Assembly (NCBI GenBank): GCA_937889485.1 | Contig: CALAPG010000304.1 | Span: forward strand, 1-12,100 | Length of the DNA stretch: 12,100 nucleotides | Reading direction: 5' to 3' | From: an uncultured Moraxella sp. | Lineage (GTDB): Bacteria > Pseudomonadota > Gammaproteobacteria > Pseudomonadales > Moraxellaceae | Shown here: positions 6,265 to 12,100 of the stretch, piece by piece | Layout of the letters: each line of letters opens with the position of its first letter | Position numbering within the stretch: position 1 is the first letter of the stretch | Made by a program: the position numbers and the translations under genes | Notes under the pieces: model-generated | Told to the model about the DNA's origin: nothing | Seen by the model: the letters and a program-made list of their open reading frames with translations, nothing else | Database searches by the model: none

Positions 6265-7914
6265 ATGCCTGTATCCATAAAAAGTAAGCCCTATTGCAAA
6301 AACAGGCTTGCCAAACACCGTACCTATGTTTTGACAGTGGGATTACTCACGCCATTATTACTGATCATTCCTGTGGTTTATACCCAAGCTGAGGATGTCA
6401 AATCTAGCACCCAATCCAAGGACGTAGTCACCAAGACCGCGCATCAAGACACAGCTGCAACTCAAAAAACGGGTGAGGATAGCTCCCTTGGGCGTCTCAG
6501 TGATGACAGCTATGGTTTTGAACAACTGCAAGACTTGTTTGTTGTGGATCTTGACTTGCCAACAGACAAGTTTGACAGTAGCCCTCATAGCGCCCAGCTA
6601 ATCAAGTTTTCTTCTTTAACCCCAAGCCTATTAGCGCTCATTTTTGAGCCAAACAATCACCTAATCAGCGATAAGCAAAACTACCGCGTGATAGATGCCC
6701 ACGGTCGCCTTATGCCGACTGCCATTCGGGCAGTATTCAAAAATACCACGGTTAACCGCCCTGTACCCGCCGTAAGCGTGGAAACCGATAATCCCAATGC
6801 GGTTGAAAAATTGCGTCACGCCCTACGCATTGAGCTTGCCAATGTCGAGAATTCTCAGTCAGTTGATATTGACTTGGGTGATTTTCCTAGTAATGTGCTA
6901 CCTGCGGTTACCAACAGCCCGATTCGGACGTGGTGGCTAGCCAATCCTAACCGTATTAATGAGTCATCTGCCAAAACGCCGCCCACAGCCGTGACATTGT
7001 GGCTAAAATTTTCGCCTATTGATGCGGAACGCCCAAGCAGGCGCCCGTTACAACTGCAAGTGTATGGCAGTGACAATCTGCAAAGTTGGCAATTGATGAG
7101 CCAAAGTGTGGTGAGTCCGTTTGAAAATACCGCCGCTAACGCCCCAGCCAATTCCAAGCAGTCTGCCCCAACAGGCAATGCCATTGCTATTGAAGCAAAA
7201 CATGCCAATTATCGTTATTGGCAAGTGATCGCCAATCAACCGATCAACTTGCAAACCACCACGGTCAGTTATGTGGTCAATGAACCCAACTATTTTTTGA
7301 CCCGCGCCAATTTTTCTCAAGATAAAAAACACCCTTCACAGTGGCGGTTTAGTTTGCCGCAGCCCATTCTTGCCTCAGGTATGAACTTTTTTGTGCCAGA
7401 AAATCAGCTTTGGCAAGTGACCACAAGCCTTCCTAAGCAAGAAGCGGCACAAATTGCCAATATGCAACCATCCGCCCCACCGTCCACAAATCTCCCCCTT
7501 GCCAGTGCCCAAGTGGACAAAAACCACACAGCTATGAATTGGCAACCTACCTTGATGAAGACGCTTATTTTGACGGGACAAATGCAGCAAGATGATTTAC
7601 CAGTCAACCTACTAACGCCAATGTATGAAATGTATTTTTTGGCACAAGGCACTGCGCCTTATCAACTGGTGATTAATGACCCTGAAACGCTCAAACAGCC
7701 AGCAATTTTATTGTCCGATCAGCAAATTAGCCGCTTGGGTAATCCCATTGATGGTCAAATGGCGGGCATTAATTTATTGGAAAACCCAGAGGCTGATTTG
7801 GCGCAATACAAAAAATGGGGTTTGTGGGCGGTGCTATCGCTGATTGTGCTCATCTTGAGCCTGATTGCCTATCGTTTATATCAACAAACCACTACCAAAC
7901 CAACCACAGAATAA
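6265..7914 (+). CDS. DUF3999 family exported membrane-anchored protein
   Basis: The biochemical function is unknown. The 549-residue product has a long basic N-terminus, a hydrophobic core (about 21-40) and a plausible signal-peptidase site at TQA|ED (after residue 42). A large, probably beta-rich, periplasmic region follows, and a single C-terminal transmembrane helix (518-538) ends in a short Thr/Lys/Gln-rich tail. The body contains YRVIDAHGRLMPTAIRAV, like the 'V.d..G..vP' segment of DUF3999 proteins, and RFSLPQP followed by a beta-rich segment. The assignment to DUF3999 rests on this layout and on the preceding DUF2339 gene. The ATG at 6265 is the first in-frame ATG. A TTG at 6193 would add 24 residues that do not look like part of a signal peptide. 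The ribosome binding site is weak (TTTAGATG). nadC follows after 37 nt. Confidence 0.75.
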   Translation: MPVSIKSKPYCKNRLAKHRTYVLTVGLLTPLLLIIPVVYTQAEDVKSSTQSKDVVTKTAHQDTAATQKTGEDSSLGRLSDDSYGFEQLQDLFVVDLDLPTDKFDSSPHSAQLIKFSSLTPSLLALIFEPNNHLISDKQNYRVIDAHGRLMPTAIRAVFKNTTVNRPVPAVSVETDNPNAVEKLRHALRIELANVENSQSVDIDLGDFPSNVLPAVTNSPIRTWWLANPNRINESSAKTPPTAVTLWLKFSPIDAERPSRRPLQLQVYGSDNLQSWQLMSQSVVSPFENTAANAPANSKQSAPTGNAIAIEAKHANYRYWQVIANQPINLQTTTVSYVVNEPNYFLTRANFSQDKKHPSQWRFSLPQPILASGMNFFVPENQLWQVTTSLPKQEAAQIANMQPSAPPSTNLPLASAQVDKNHTAMNWQPTLMKTLILTGQMQQDDLPVNLLTPMYEMYFLAQGTAPYQLVINDPETLKQPAILLSDQQISRLGNPIDGQMAGINLLENPEADLAQYKKWGLWAVLSLIVLILSLIAYRLYQQTTTKPTTE

Positions 7915-7951
7915 GCGATAATAACCCAAACTTTTACCACGGATTATTCGC

Positions 7952-8839
7952 ATGTCATCATCTGCCTTAAACCCAGCAGTGACCACCGAATTGGTCATAC
8001 CTACCCAATTACGCATCGAGATTCATAAACAAGTTACTCTGGCGCTGCAAGAAGATATTGCCACGGGCGATATCAATGCCCAACTGATTCCAAGTAACCA
8101 AACCGACACGGCGACCATTATTTGCCGTGAACCGATGGTCATGGCAGGGCGGGCGTGGGTAGAAACCGTCTTTGCAATACTAGATCCCACCATGCAGCTA
8201 GACTGGCAAGCCAAAGACGGCGATAAACTGGCTGCCAACCAAGTGTTGGTCACTTTGACAGGTAACACGCGGGCTTTATTAACAGGCGAACGCACCGCGC
8301 TCAATTTTTTGCAAACCTTATCCTCAACCGCCACCGTGGTTGCTGAGCATGTAGCGGTTATTGCAGACTTGCCCACGCAGTTGCTTGATACCCGAAAAAC
8401 CATTCCCTTGCTACGCCATGCCCAAAAATATGCCATGCTGTGTGGTGGTGGCAACAATCACCGCATTGGACTCTACGATGCGTTTTTGATTAAAGAAAAC
8501 CATATCATGGCATGCGGCAGTATTGCCCAAGCAGTAAGCCAAGCCCGAAACATCGCGCAAAAACCCGTGGAAGTCGAAGTAGAAAACTTTGCCGAGCTGC
8601 AGCAAGCCATTGATGCCAAAGCCGACATCATTATGCTAGATAACTTTACCCTTGAAGACACCAAAAAGGCAGTGGCACAGGTCGCAAGTTTGGGAAAACC
8701 TTGCAAACTTGAAGCCTCAGGTGATGTAACGCTGGCTACGCTACGCGACGTGGCATTAACAGGGGTGGATTTTGTATCCATGGGCGCCCTCACCAAGCAC
8801 GTTCGCGCCATTGATTTGTCGATGCGGTTTGTAAAATAA
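7952..8839 (+). CDS. nadC: Nicotinate-nucleotide diphosphorylase (carboxylating), quinolinate phosphoribosyltransferase
   Basis: NadC converts quinolinate and PRPP to nicotinate mononucleotide, CO2 and pyrophosphate in de novo NAD synthesis in the cytosol. The 295-residue length is typical (E. coli 297). The conserved blocks appear in order: GERTALNFLQTLSSTAT (112-128), LDTRKT (145-150), KYAMLCGGGNNHR (159-171), LIKENHI (179-185), VEVEVENF (206-213), DIIMLDNF (225-232), LEASG (253-257) and GALTKHV (278-284). Residues matching known active-site positions are Arg114, Lys149, His170, Arg171, Lys181, Glu210 and Asp230. The start codon has a GGA 8 nt upstream. The next gene begins one base after the stop, so the two are probably co-translated. 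In E. coli nadC is likewise divergent from and close to ampD, so the neighbourhood is partly conserved here, with the DUF2339/DUF3999 genes in between. Confidence 0.97.
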   Translation: MSSSALNPAVTTELVIPTQLRIEIHKQVTLALQEDIATGDINAQLIPSNQTDTATIICREPMVMAGRAWVETVFAILDPTMQLDWQAKDGDKLAANQVLVTLTGNTRALLTGERTALNFLQTLSSTATVVAEHVAVIADLPTQLLDTRKTIPLLRHAQKYAMLCGGGNNHRIGLYDAFLIKENHIMACGSIAQAVSQARNIAQKPVEVEVENFAELQQAIDAKADIIMLDNFTLEDTKKAVAQVASLGKPCKLEASGDVTLATLRDVALTGVDFVSMGALTKHVRAIDLSMRFVK

Positions 8840-8840
8840 C

Positions 8841-9695
8841 ATGGCAAATTATCTGATTATTGGCTTGGGAAAAATTGGCTTGACGGTCGCCAATACATTG
8901 GCAGCAGCAGGCAAGCAGGTAATTGCGGTAAACCGCTCTGAGCGCACCATGATTCACCCTGCTATCACCTTGGTGCAGACCGATGCGCGGTTTTTAGCAG
9001 TGCGTGACCTTGGCGTAGATTGCCAAACAATCACCCATGCCTGCATCATCGTGAGCCCCAGTGAGCCGAGCGTGCAAGGCTATAACGATAGTTATTTTGC
9101 CATTAGTCAAAATTTTATCCAACTTGCCCAGCAGCTCCCCCATCTGCAGCGCGTGGTGTTTATCTCCTCCACCTCAGTCTATGGACAAAATCAAGGTGAA
9201 AAGATAGACAGCCATACCCCTGTAGCACCGCCATCTGCCGCCACTGCACAGGTGCTGCTTGACACCGAAAGGTTACTTCAGCAAGCTTTTTTGCAGCGTT
9301 GCACGATTATTCGTCCCAGTGGAATCTATGGGCGTGAGCGGCTACGGCTGGTCAATATGGTCACAAAGTTGGTCAATGGCGAAATAGCAGCGCCAAGCAA
9401 CACTTGGAGCAATCGCATCTTTGATGAGGATTTGGTCAGTGTCATTGTAAAGGTATTGACCGAGACGTCGCCATTGCCTTTATACCTAGCAACTGATTAT
9501 GAACCTGCCCCAATGTTTGGCGTACTACAAGGAATTGCCCAGCTGCAAGGTGTCAACCTAAACCTTACTGATGCCTTACCTACTACGGGCAAACGGGTGA
9601 TTAGCAATTTGCCAAAAAATTGGCTACACTATCCTAATTGGCAAGCAGGTTATCACGCTATTTTGCAGACCCAAACAGCCCAACAGGGCAGGTGA
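8841..9695 (+). CDS. YeeZ-like atypical short-chain dehydrogenase (NAD(P)-binding epimerase/dehydratase family)
   Basis: This 284-residue Rossmann-fold protein has a dinucleotide-binding motif at the very N-terminus, GLGKIG (8-13), a basic/polar segment NRSER after beta-2 (31-35), SSTSVYG at 109-115 and RPSGIYG at 158-164. The layout is that of the YeeZ/SDR_a5 group of atypical SDRs. The canonical YxxxK catalytic pair expected about 25 residues after the SSTSVYG block is missing; that stretch reads AATAQVLLDTERLL. Substrate and reaction are therefore unknown, and it may be a binding protein or use other residues. It begins one base after the nadC stop codon, which suggests translational coupling and a possible link to NAD metabolism, though this is inference. 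The Shine-Dalgarno sequence is poor, as is usual for coupled genes. Confidence 0.85.
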   Translation: MANYLIIGLGKIGLTVANTLAAAGKQVIAVNRSERTMIHPAITLVQTDARFLAVRDLGVDCQTITHACIIVSPSEPSVQGYNDSYFAISQNFIQLAQQLPHLQRVVFISSTSVYGQNQGEKIDSHTPVAPPSAATAQVLLDTERLLQQAFLQRCTIIRPSGIYGRERLRLVNMVTKLVNGEIAAPSNTWSNRIFDEDLVSVIVKVLTETSPLPLYLATDYEPAPMFGVLQGIAQLQGVNLNLTDALPTTGKRVISNLPKNWLHYPNWQAGYHAILQTQTAQQGR

Positions 9696-9725
9696 GTCTT
9701 CATCAACACAGTAGATAAGGGGCGT

Positions 9726-10559
9726 ATGCAATCAGCCGCACGTAGTAAGTTTCGACATCCCAATGTTATGAGCGATGCTGAGCGCTTGGCATTGCCTGAC
9801 CCATGCCGCCCTATTGATGAATGGGTGCTACCTGCCAAAAGATGGACGGGATTTTTTGGTAGTCACAGCGCTGAATCTGCCACCATGACGAATGTGCCGC
9901 CTTCAACGCTTTATCCTAAAGAGCAGGGGGATATTGACCGCGCTATCTATCAATCACCCAATGAAGAGGGCGCAAGTTTGGCAGAAGACTTGCTTGCCTG
10001 TGAAACCTTGAATGTGCGTGAGCTGATACAGCAGCAACAGTGGCAGCAGCACGCCCAAAAACATCGTACCACGCTAACATTACCACTGGCGTTATTGCCG
10101 CGGTTGGTGGGTAACAGTGGGATGTCCTTAATTAAGGAGATTATGGCACAAAACCCGCAGTTGTTGATGATGAGCGAGACTGTGCCGACAACCAAGATGA
10201 ACGACAATGAGCTAGCCATTGAGACGCCACCGCCTAACCCAGCGTTACTCACCATCGAACAGCGTTTATATCTTATGGCTCAGCTTTATCACATCATGCT
10301 ATGCGTGTTTTTATTGTGCCAATGCAAGTCGCGTAAAACCCTTAACCCAAAAATCACCCTGCAAGATCTGACCAATGCGATTAATCGCTATGCCGATGCG
10401 CACCGCACCGAGCTTAATTTTTTGACCCAGCACGCTGATTTATCCATTGAGCCAAAACATGTGGAATTTGCCATTGTGGCACTCAACTGGCAAATGAGCA
10501 AACAGGCTGATATCCGCCAGCGTCATACCACGATTAGTACCCATAATCCTTTGCTGTAG
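9726..10559 (+). CDS. Uncharacterised protein
   Basis: I do not recognise this 277-residue protein. It has no signal peptide. The N-terminal third is Pro- and Ser-rich and probably disordered. A Gln-rich stretch (102-111) leads to a Leu-rich segment (116-128), then an acidic/Pro linker (151-172). The C-terminal half looks helical, with a hydrophobic segment LYLMAQLYHIMLCVFLLCQC (181-200) too polar at its start for a confident membrane helix. Two cysteines sit at 198 and 200. The ATG at 9726 is preceded by AAGGGG only 3 nt away, which is tight. The ATG at 9768 (residue 15) is an alternative but lacks a ribosome binding site. The gene lies 30 nt after the YeeZ-like gene and is probably in the same operon. 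It has normal codon use and no stop or frameshift, so it is probably expressed. Confidence 0.7.
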   Translation: MQSAARSKFRHPNVMSDAERLALPDPCRPIDEWVLPAKRWTGFFGSHSAESATMTNVPPSTLYPKEQGDIDRAIYQSPNEEGASLAEDLLACETLNVRELIQQQQWQQHAQKHRTTLTLPLALLPRLVGNSGMSLIKEIMAQNPQLLMMSETVPTTKMNDNELAIETPPPNPALLTIEQRLYLMAQLYHIMLCVFLLCQCKSRKTLNPKITLQDLTNAINRYADAHRTELNFLTQHADLSIEPKHVEFAIVALNWQMSKQADIRQRHTTISTHNPLL

Positions 10560-10587
10560 GGTTGGCGCGCGGTGAGGATAAACCTGC

Positions 10588-10617
10588 TTGCGAGGATTTG
10601 TAGGCTGTTTTTATCAA
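10588..10617 (+). promoter_or_regulatory. Candidate sigma-70 promoter for pyrE
   Basis: TTGCGA (10588-10593, 4/6) and TATCAA (10612-10617, 4/6) are separated by 18 nt, with a T-rich stretch between and after them. The transcript would start near 10624, about 23 nt before the pyrE ATG. No strong attenuator hairpin of the E. coli rph-pyrE kind is visible in this short gap. Matches are modest, so read-through from upstream genes remains possible. Confidence 0.3.
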
Positions 10618-10636
10618 TTGTTTTTTAACCATGTTT

Positions 10637-10640
10637 GGAG
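10637..10640 (+). promoter_or_regulatory. Ribosome binding site that fixes the pyrE start
   Basis: GGAG lies 6 nt before the ATG at 10647. The longer frame, opening at a TTG at 10635, would overlap this site and have no ribosome binding site of its own, so the ATG is the start. Confidence 0.8.
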
Positions 10641-10646
10641 TTACCT

Positions 10647-11309
10647 ATGTCTCATCACACCGCCGCCTTTAGCCCAGCCCAGTTTATTGAAGTTGCCCTT
10701 GGCAACAACGTGCTAAAATTTGGCGAATTTACCCTAAAATCAGGGCGCATCAGCCCGTATTTTTTTAATGCAGGGTTATTGTCAACAGGCGAGTTGTTGT
10801 CTGTGTTGGCAAATGGCTATGCTAATGCCCTAGCCAAACAGGCAAATAGTCAAGATTTGGTGATTTTTGGGGCAGCATATAAAGGCATCCCGTTTGTGGC
10901 GGCAACTGCCCAAGCGCTCTGGCAAAACCACCAAATTAATGCCAGCTGGGGTTATAATCGTAAAGAAGCCAAAGACCACGGCGAAGGTGGTATGTTAGTT
11001 GGGGCAGATTTAAAAGGCAAATCGGTTTGGGTAGTTGATGATGTGATGACCGCAGGCACTGCCATGCGAGAAGTGGTGAGCTTGCTTGCCAAAGAAGGTG
11101 CAAGTGTAGCAGGCATCATTGTGGCGCTTGACCGCAAAGAAAAAGGGCAGGGCGATAAGTCAGCCATTCAAGAACTTGCCGATAGCCTGAACGTGCCCGT
11201 ACTGGCATTGGTCACCATGGATGATATCACCGACTATGTTGCCAAACACGGCTCAGCAGACCAGCTTGCCAACATGCAGGCTTATCGTGAGCGCTACGGC
11301 ATCGCCTAG
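10647..11309 (+). CDS. pyrE: Orotate phosphoribosyltransferase
   Basis: PyrE joins orotate and PRPP to give orotidine 5'-monophosphate in de novo pyrimidine synthesis. It is a cytosolic dimer. The product has 220 residues (E. coli 213). The N-terminal block LKFGEFTLKSGRISPYFFN (23-41) is the family signature. It is followed by AAYKGIP (76-82), the flexible catalytic loop NRKEAKDHGEGG (104-115) and the PRPP-binding motif VWVVDDVMTAGTA (127-139), with the acidic pair Asp131-Asp132 and the T-A-G-T-A phosphate loop intact. The C-terminal AYRERYGIA matches the E. coli end. A good GGAG ribosome binding site and an 87-nt gap from the previous gene suggest it may be transcribed on its own. Confidence 0.97.
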   Translation: MSHHTAAFSPAQFIEVALGNNVLKFGEFTLKSGRISPYFFNAGLLSTGELLSVLANGYANALAKQANSQDLVIFGAAYKGIPFVAATAQALWQNHQINASWGYNRKEAKDHGEGGMLVGADLKGKSVWVVDDVMTAGTAMREVVSLLAKEGASVAGIIVALDRKEKGQGDKSAIQELADSLNVPVLALVTMDDITDYVAKHGSADQLANMQAYRERYGIA

Positions 11310-11357
11310 CCTAGTGCTTGTCAACCAACAAAATAGCAGGACAGCGGTGGTGTCAGT

Positions 11358-11363
11358 TATAAT
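11358..11363 (+). promoter_or_regulatory. Perfect -10 hexamer upstream of the lipoprotein gene
   Basis: TATAAT in the 152-nt gap after pyrE, about 98 nt before the lipoprotein start. No matching -35 hexamer lies 16-18 nt upstream. A short inverted repeat TGGCG/CGCCA (11366-11380) sits right over the expected transcription start and could be an operator. Confidence 0.3.
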
Positions 11364-11461
11364 CTTGGCGCCACTCGCCATTTATACCATCATACGATAC
11401 AAGGCTGCTGTCACAGGCTTTTGTCTTGGAGAAGCCGATTGTCACCGTTTGAGGAAAAATT

Positions 11462-12010
11462 ATGCGAAACAAACACATTAGACTTGCTACCTTATTGTCC
11501 GTCATAACGCCTGCCATCTTACTGGGTTGTAGTAGTCAGCAAGCCATGTTATCACAAGGCAGTAACCCCCCTACCATTGTTAACCCCACCCATGATGCCC
11601 AAGCTTTTTATCAAGCGCTAAATCACCTAATATTACCGCCAAAGACGCCACAGCCTGCACCACAAGGCGTGCCAGACGGTGGTTATAAGGGCGTGATGCC
11701 AGACGGGCAAGAATACACCACCTATGTCAAAAATGGTTATTTTGATGAGTTTTTGGTGGTTTATTACCCCAATTTTGTCACCCAGCTACGCACCGACTTG
11801 GTGGGTGGGCTATACGATGGTTGGGTCACTGTACGTGAGCCCAATAGTTTGATTAAACAAAAAGCGCTATTTCACCAAGGCGTGGTGCAACAAGCAATTT
11901 TGTATAACGAAAAAGGCAAACCTGCCTATCATTTTTGGTTTACCAATGAACAGCCAAGCCAAGGTATCCGCTATGATGACAATGGCAATGCGGTTGAGTC
12001 GATGTTTTAA
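11462..12010 (+). CDS. Small lipoprotein with MORN-2-like segments
   Basis: The 182-residue precursor has a basic start, a hydrophobic core and a lipobox L20-L21-G22-C23, so Cys23 should be lipidated and the mature protein have 160 residues. Ser at +2 rather than Asp points to sorting to the outer membrane. After a Pro-rich spacer (about 59-71) come short Tyr/Gly/Asp-rich units: PDGQEYTTYVKNG (80-92), YNEKGKPAYHFWF (148-160) and YDDNGNAVE (171-179). These resemble MORN-2 (YwqK-like) repeats, but the match is by eye. GAGGA lies 6 nt before the ATG and supports the start. The function is unknown. It is 152 nt downstream of pyrE, with a possible promoter between, and may be a single-gene unit. 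Confidence 0.75.
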   Translation: MRNKHIRLATLLSVITPAILLGCSSQQAMLSQGSNPPTIVNPTHDAQAFYQALNHLILPPKTPQPAPQGVPDGGYKGVMPDGQEYTTYVKNGYFDEFLVVYYPNFVTQLRTDLVGGLYDGWVTVREPNSLIKQKALFHQGVVQQAILYNEKGKPAYHFWFTNEQPSQGIRYDDNGNAVESMF

Positions 12011-12049
12011 TTGGCATGCAGGTTGTAATGATTAAAACGTATAAATTAA

Positions 12050-12092
12050 CCCCACTCTCAACTTGAAATAAGCAATTCAAACTGAAGTGGGG
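12050..12092. repeat. Long imperfect hairpin at the right edge
   Basis: CCCCACT (12050-12056) pairs with AGTGGGG (12086-12092), TCA (12058-12060) with TGA (12083-12085), and TTGAA (12063-12067) with TTCAA (12076-12080), around an 8-nt loop. That is 15 pairs with one bulge and a 2x2 internal loop. It starts 39 nt after the lipoprotein stop. No T tract follows it on the + strand before the window ends. On the minus strand it is followed by TTAATTTAT, so it could end a transcript coming from the right. It could equally be a subterminal palindrome of an IS200/IS605-type element or a REP-like repeat. Confidence 0.55.
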
Positions 12093-12100
12093 GATTACCT

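Noticed and set aside
11366..11380. TGGCG-CCACT-CGCCA hairpin followed by TTT as a pyrE terminator
   Set aside because: The 5-bp stem and three T residues are too weak for a terminator, and it lies just downstream of a perfect -10 hexamer. It was kept only as a possible operator.

Overview
This window looks like a core chromosomal stretch from a gammaproteobacterium, most likely of the family Moraxellaceae (Psychrobacter, Moraxella, Faucicola or a relative). That placement rests on the protein variants and the gene neighbourhood read by eye. No database search was possible. All the long genes are intact, and there is no rRNA, tRNA, CRISPR array or complete mobile element.

Layout. (1) 1-206: the 3' end of a Fur-type metalloregulator gene on the + strand. 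(2) 274-2627: two convergent (minus-strand) cell-wall genes. These are ampD, a cytosolic anhydro-muropeptide amidase, and downstream of it murJ, the lipid II flippase. (3) 2628-2776: a divergent promoter region between ampD and the next gene. (4) 2777-7914: a large polytopic membrane protein of the DUF2339 family, then a 518-nt non-coding stretch, then an exported, C-terminally membrane-anchored protein of the DUF3999 family. (5) 7952-9695: nadC, with a YeeZ-like atypical short-chain dehydrogenase one base downstream. (6) 9726-10559: an unrecognised 277-residue protein. (7) 10647-11309: pyrE. (8) 11462-12010: a small lipoprotein with MORN-2-like segments. (9) A long imperfect hairpin at the right edge.

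How the genes fit together. AmpD and MurJ act on peptidoglycan recycling and precursor export. NadC and PyrE both use PRPP, one for NAD synthesis and one for pyrimidine synthesis. The DUF2339/DUF3999 pair sits between divergent ampD and nadC, which are close neighbours in E. coli. Its membrane topology suggests an envelope role, but its biochemical function is unknown. It is the best candidate here for an undescribed system. The 518-nt gap inside the pair is the most structured non-coding DNA in the window. It holds a TTGACA promoter candidate, three copies of an 11-bp repeat, two hairpins, and a possible alternative pairing in the DUF3999 leader. This suggests that the second gene is controlled separately from the first.

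Limits: promoter and RNA-structure calls were made by eye, without folding or alignment. Family assignments are from recognised motifs.
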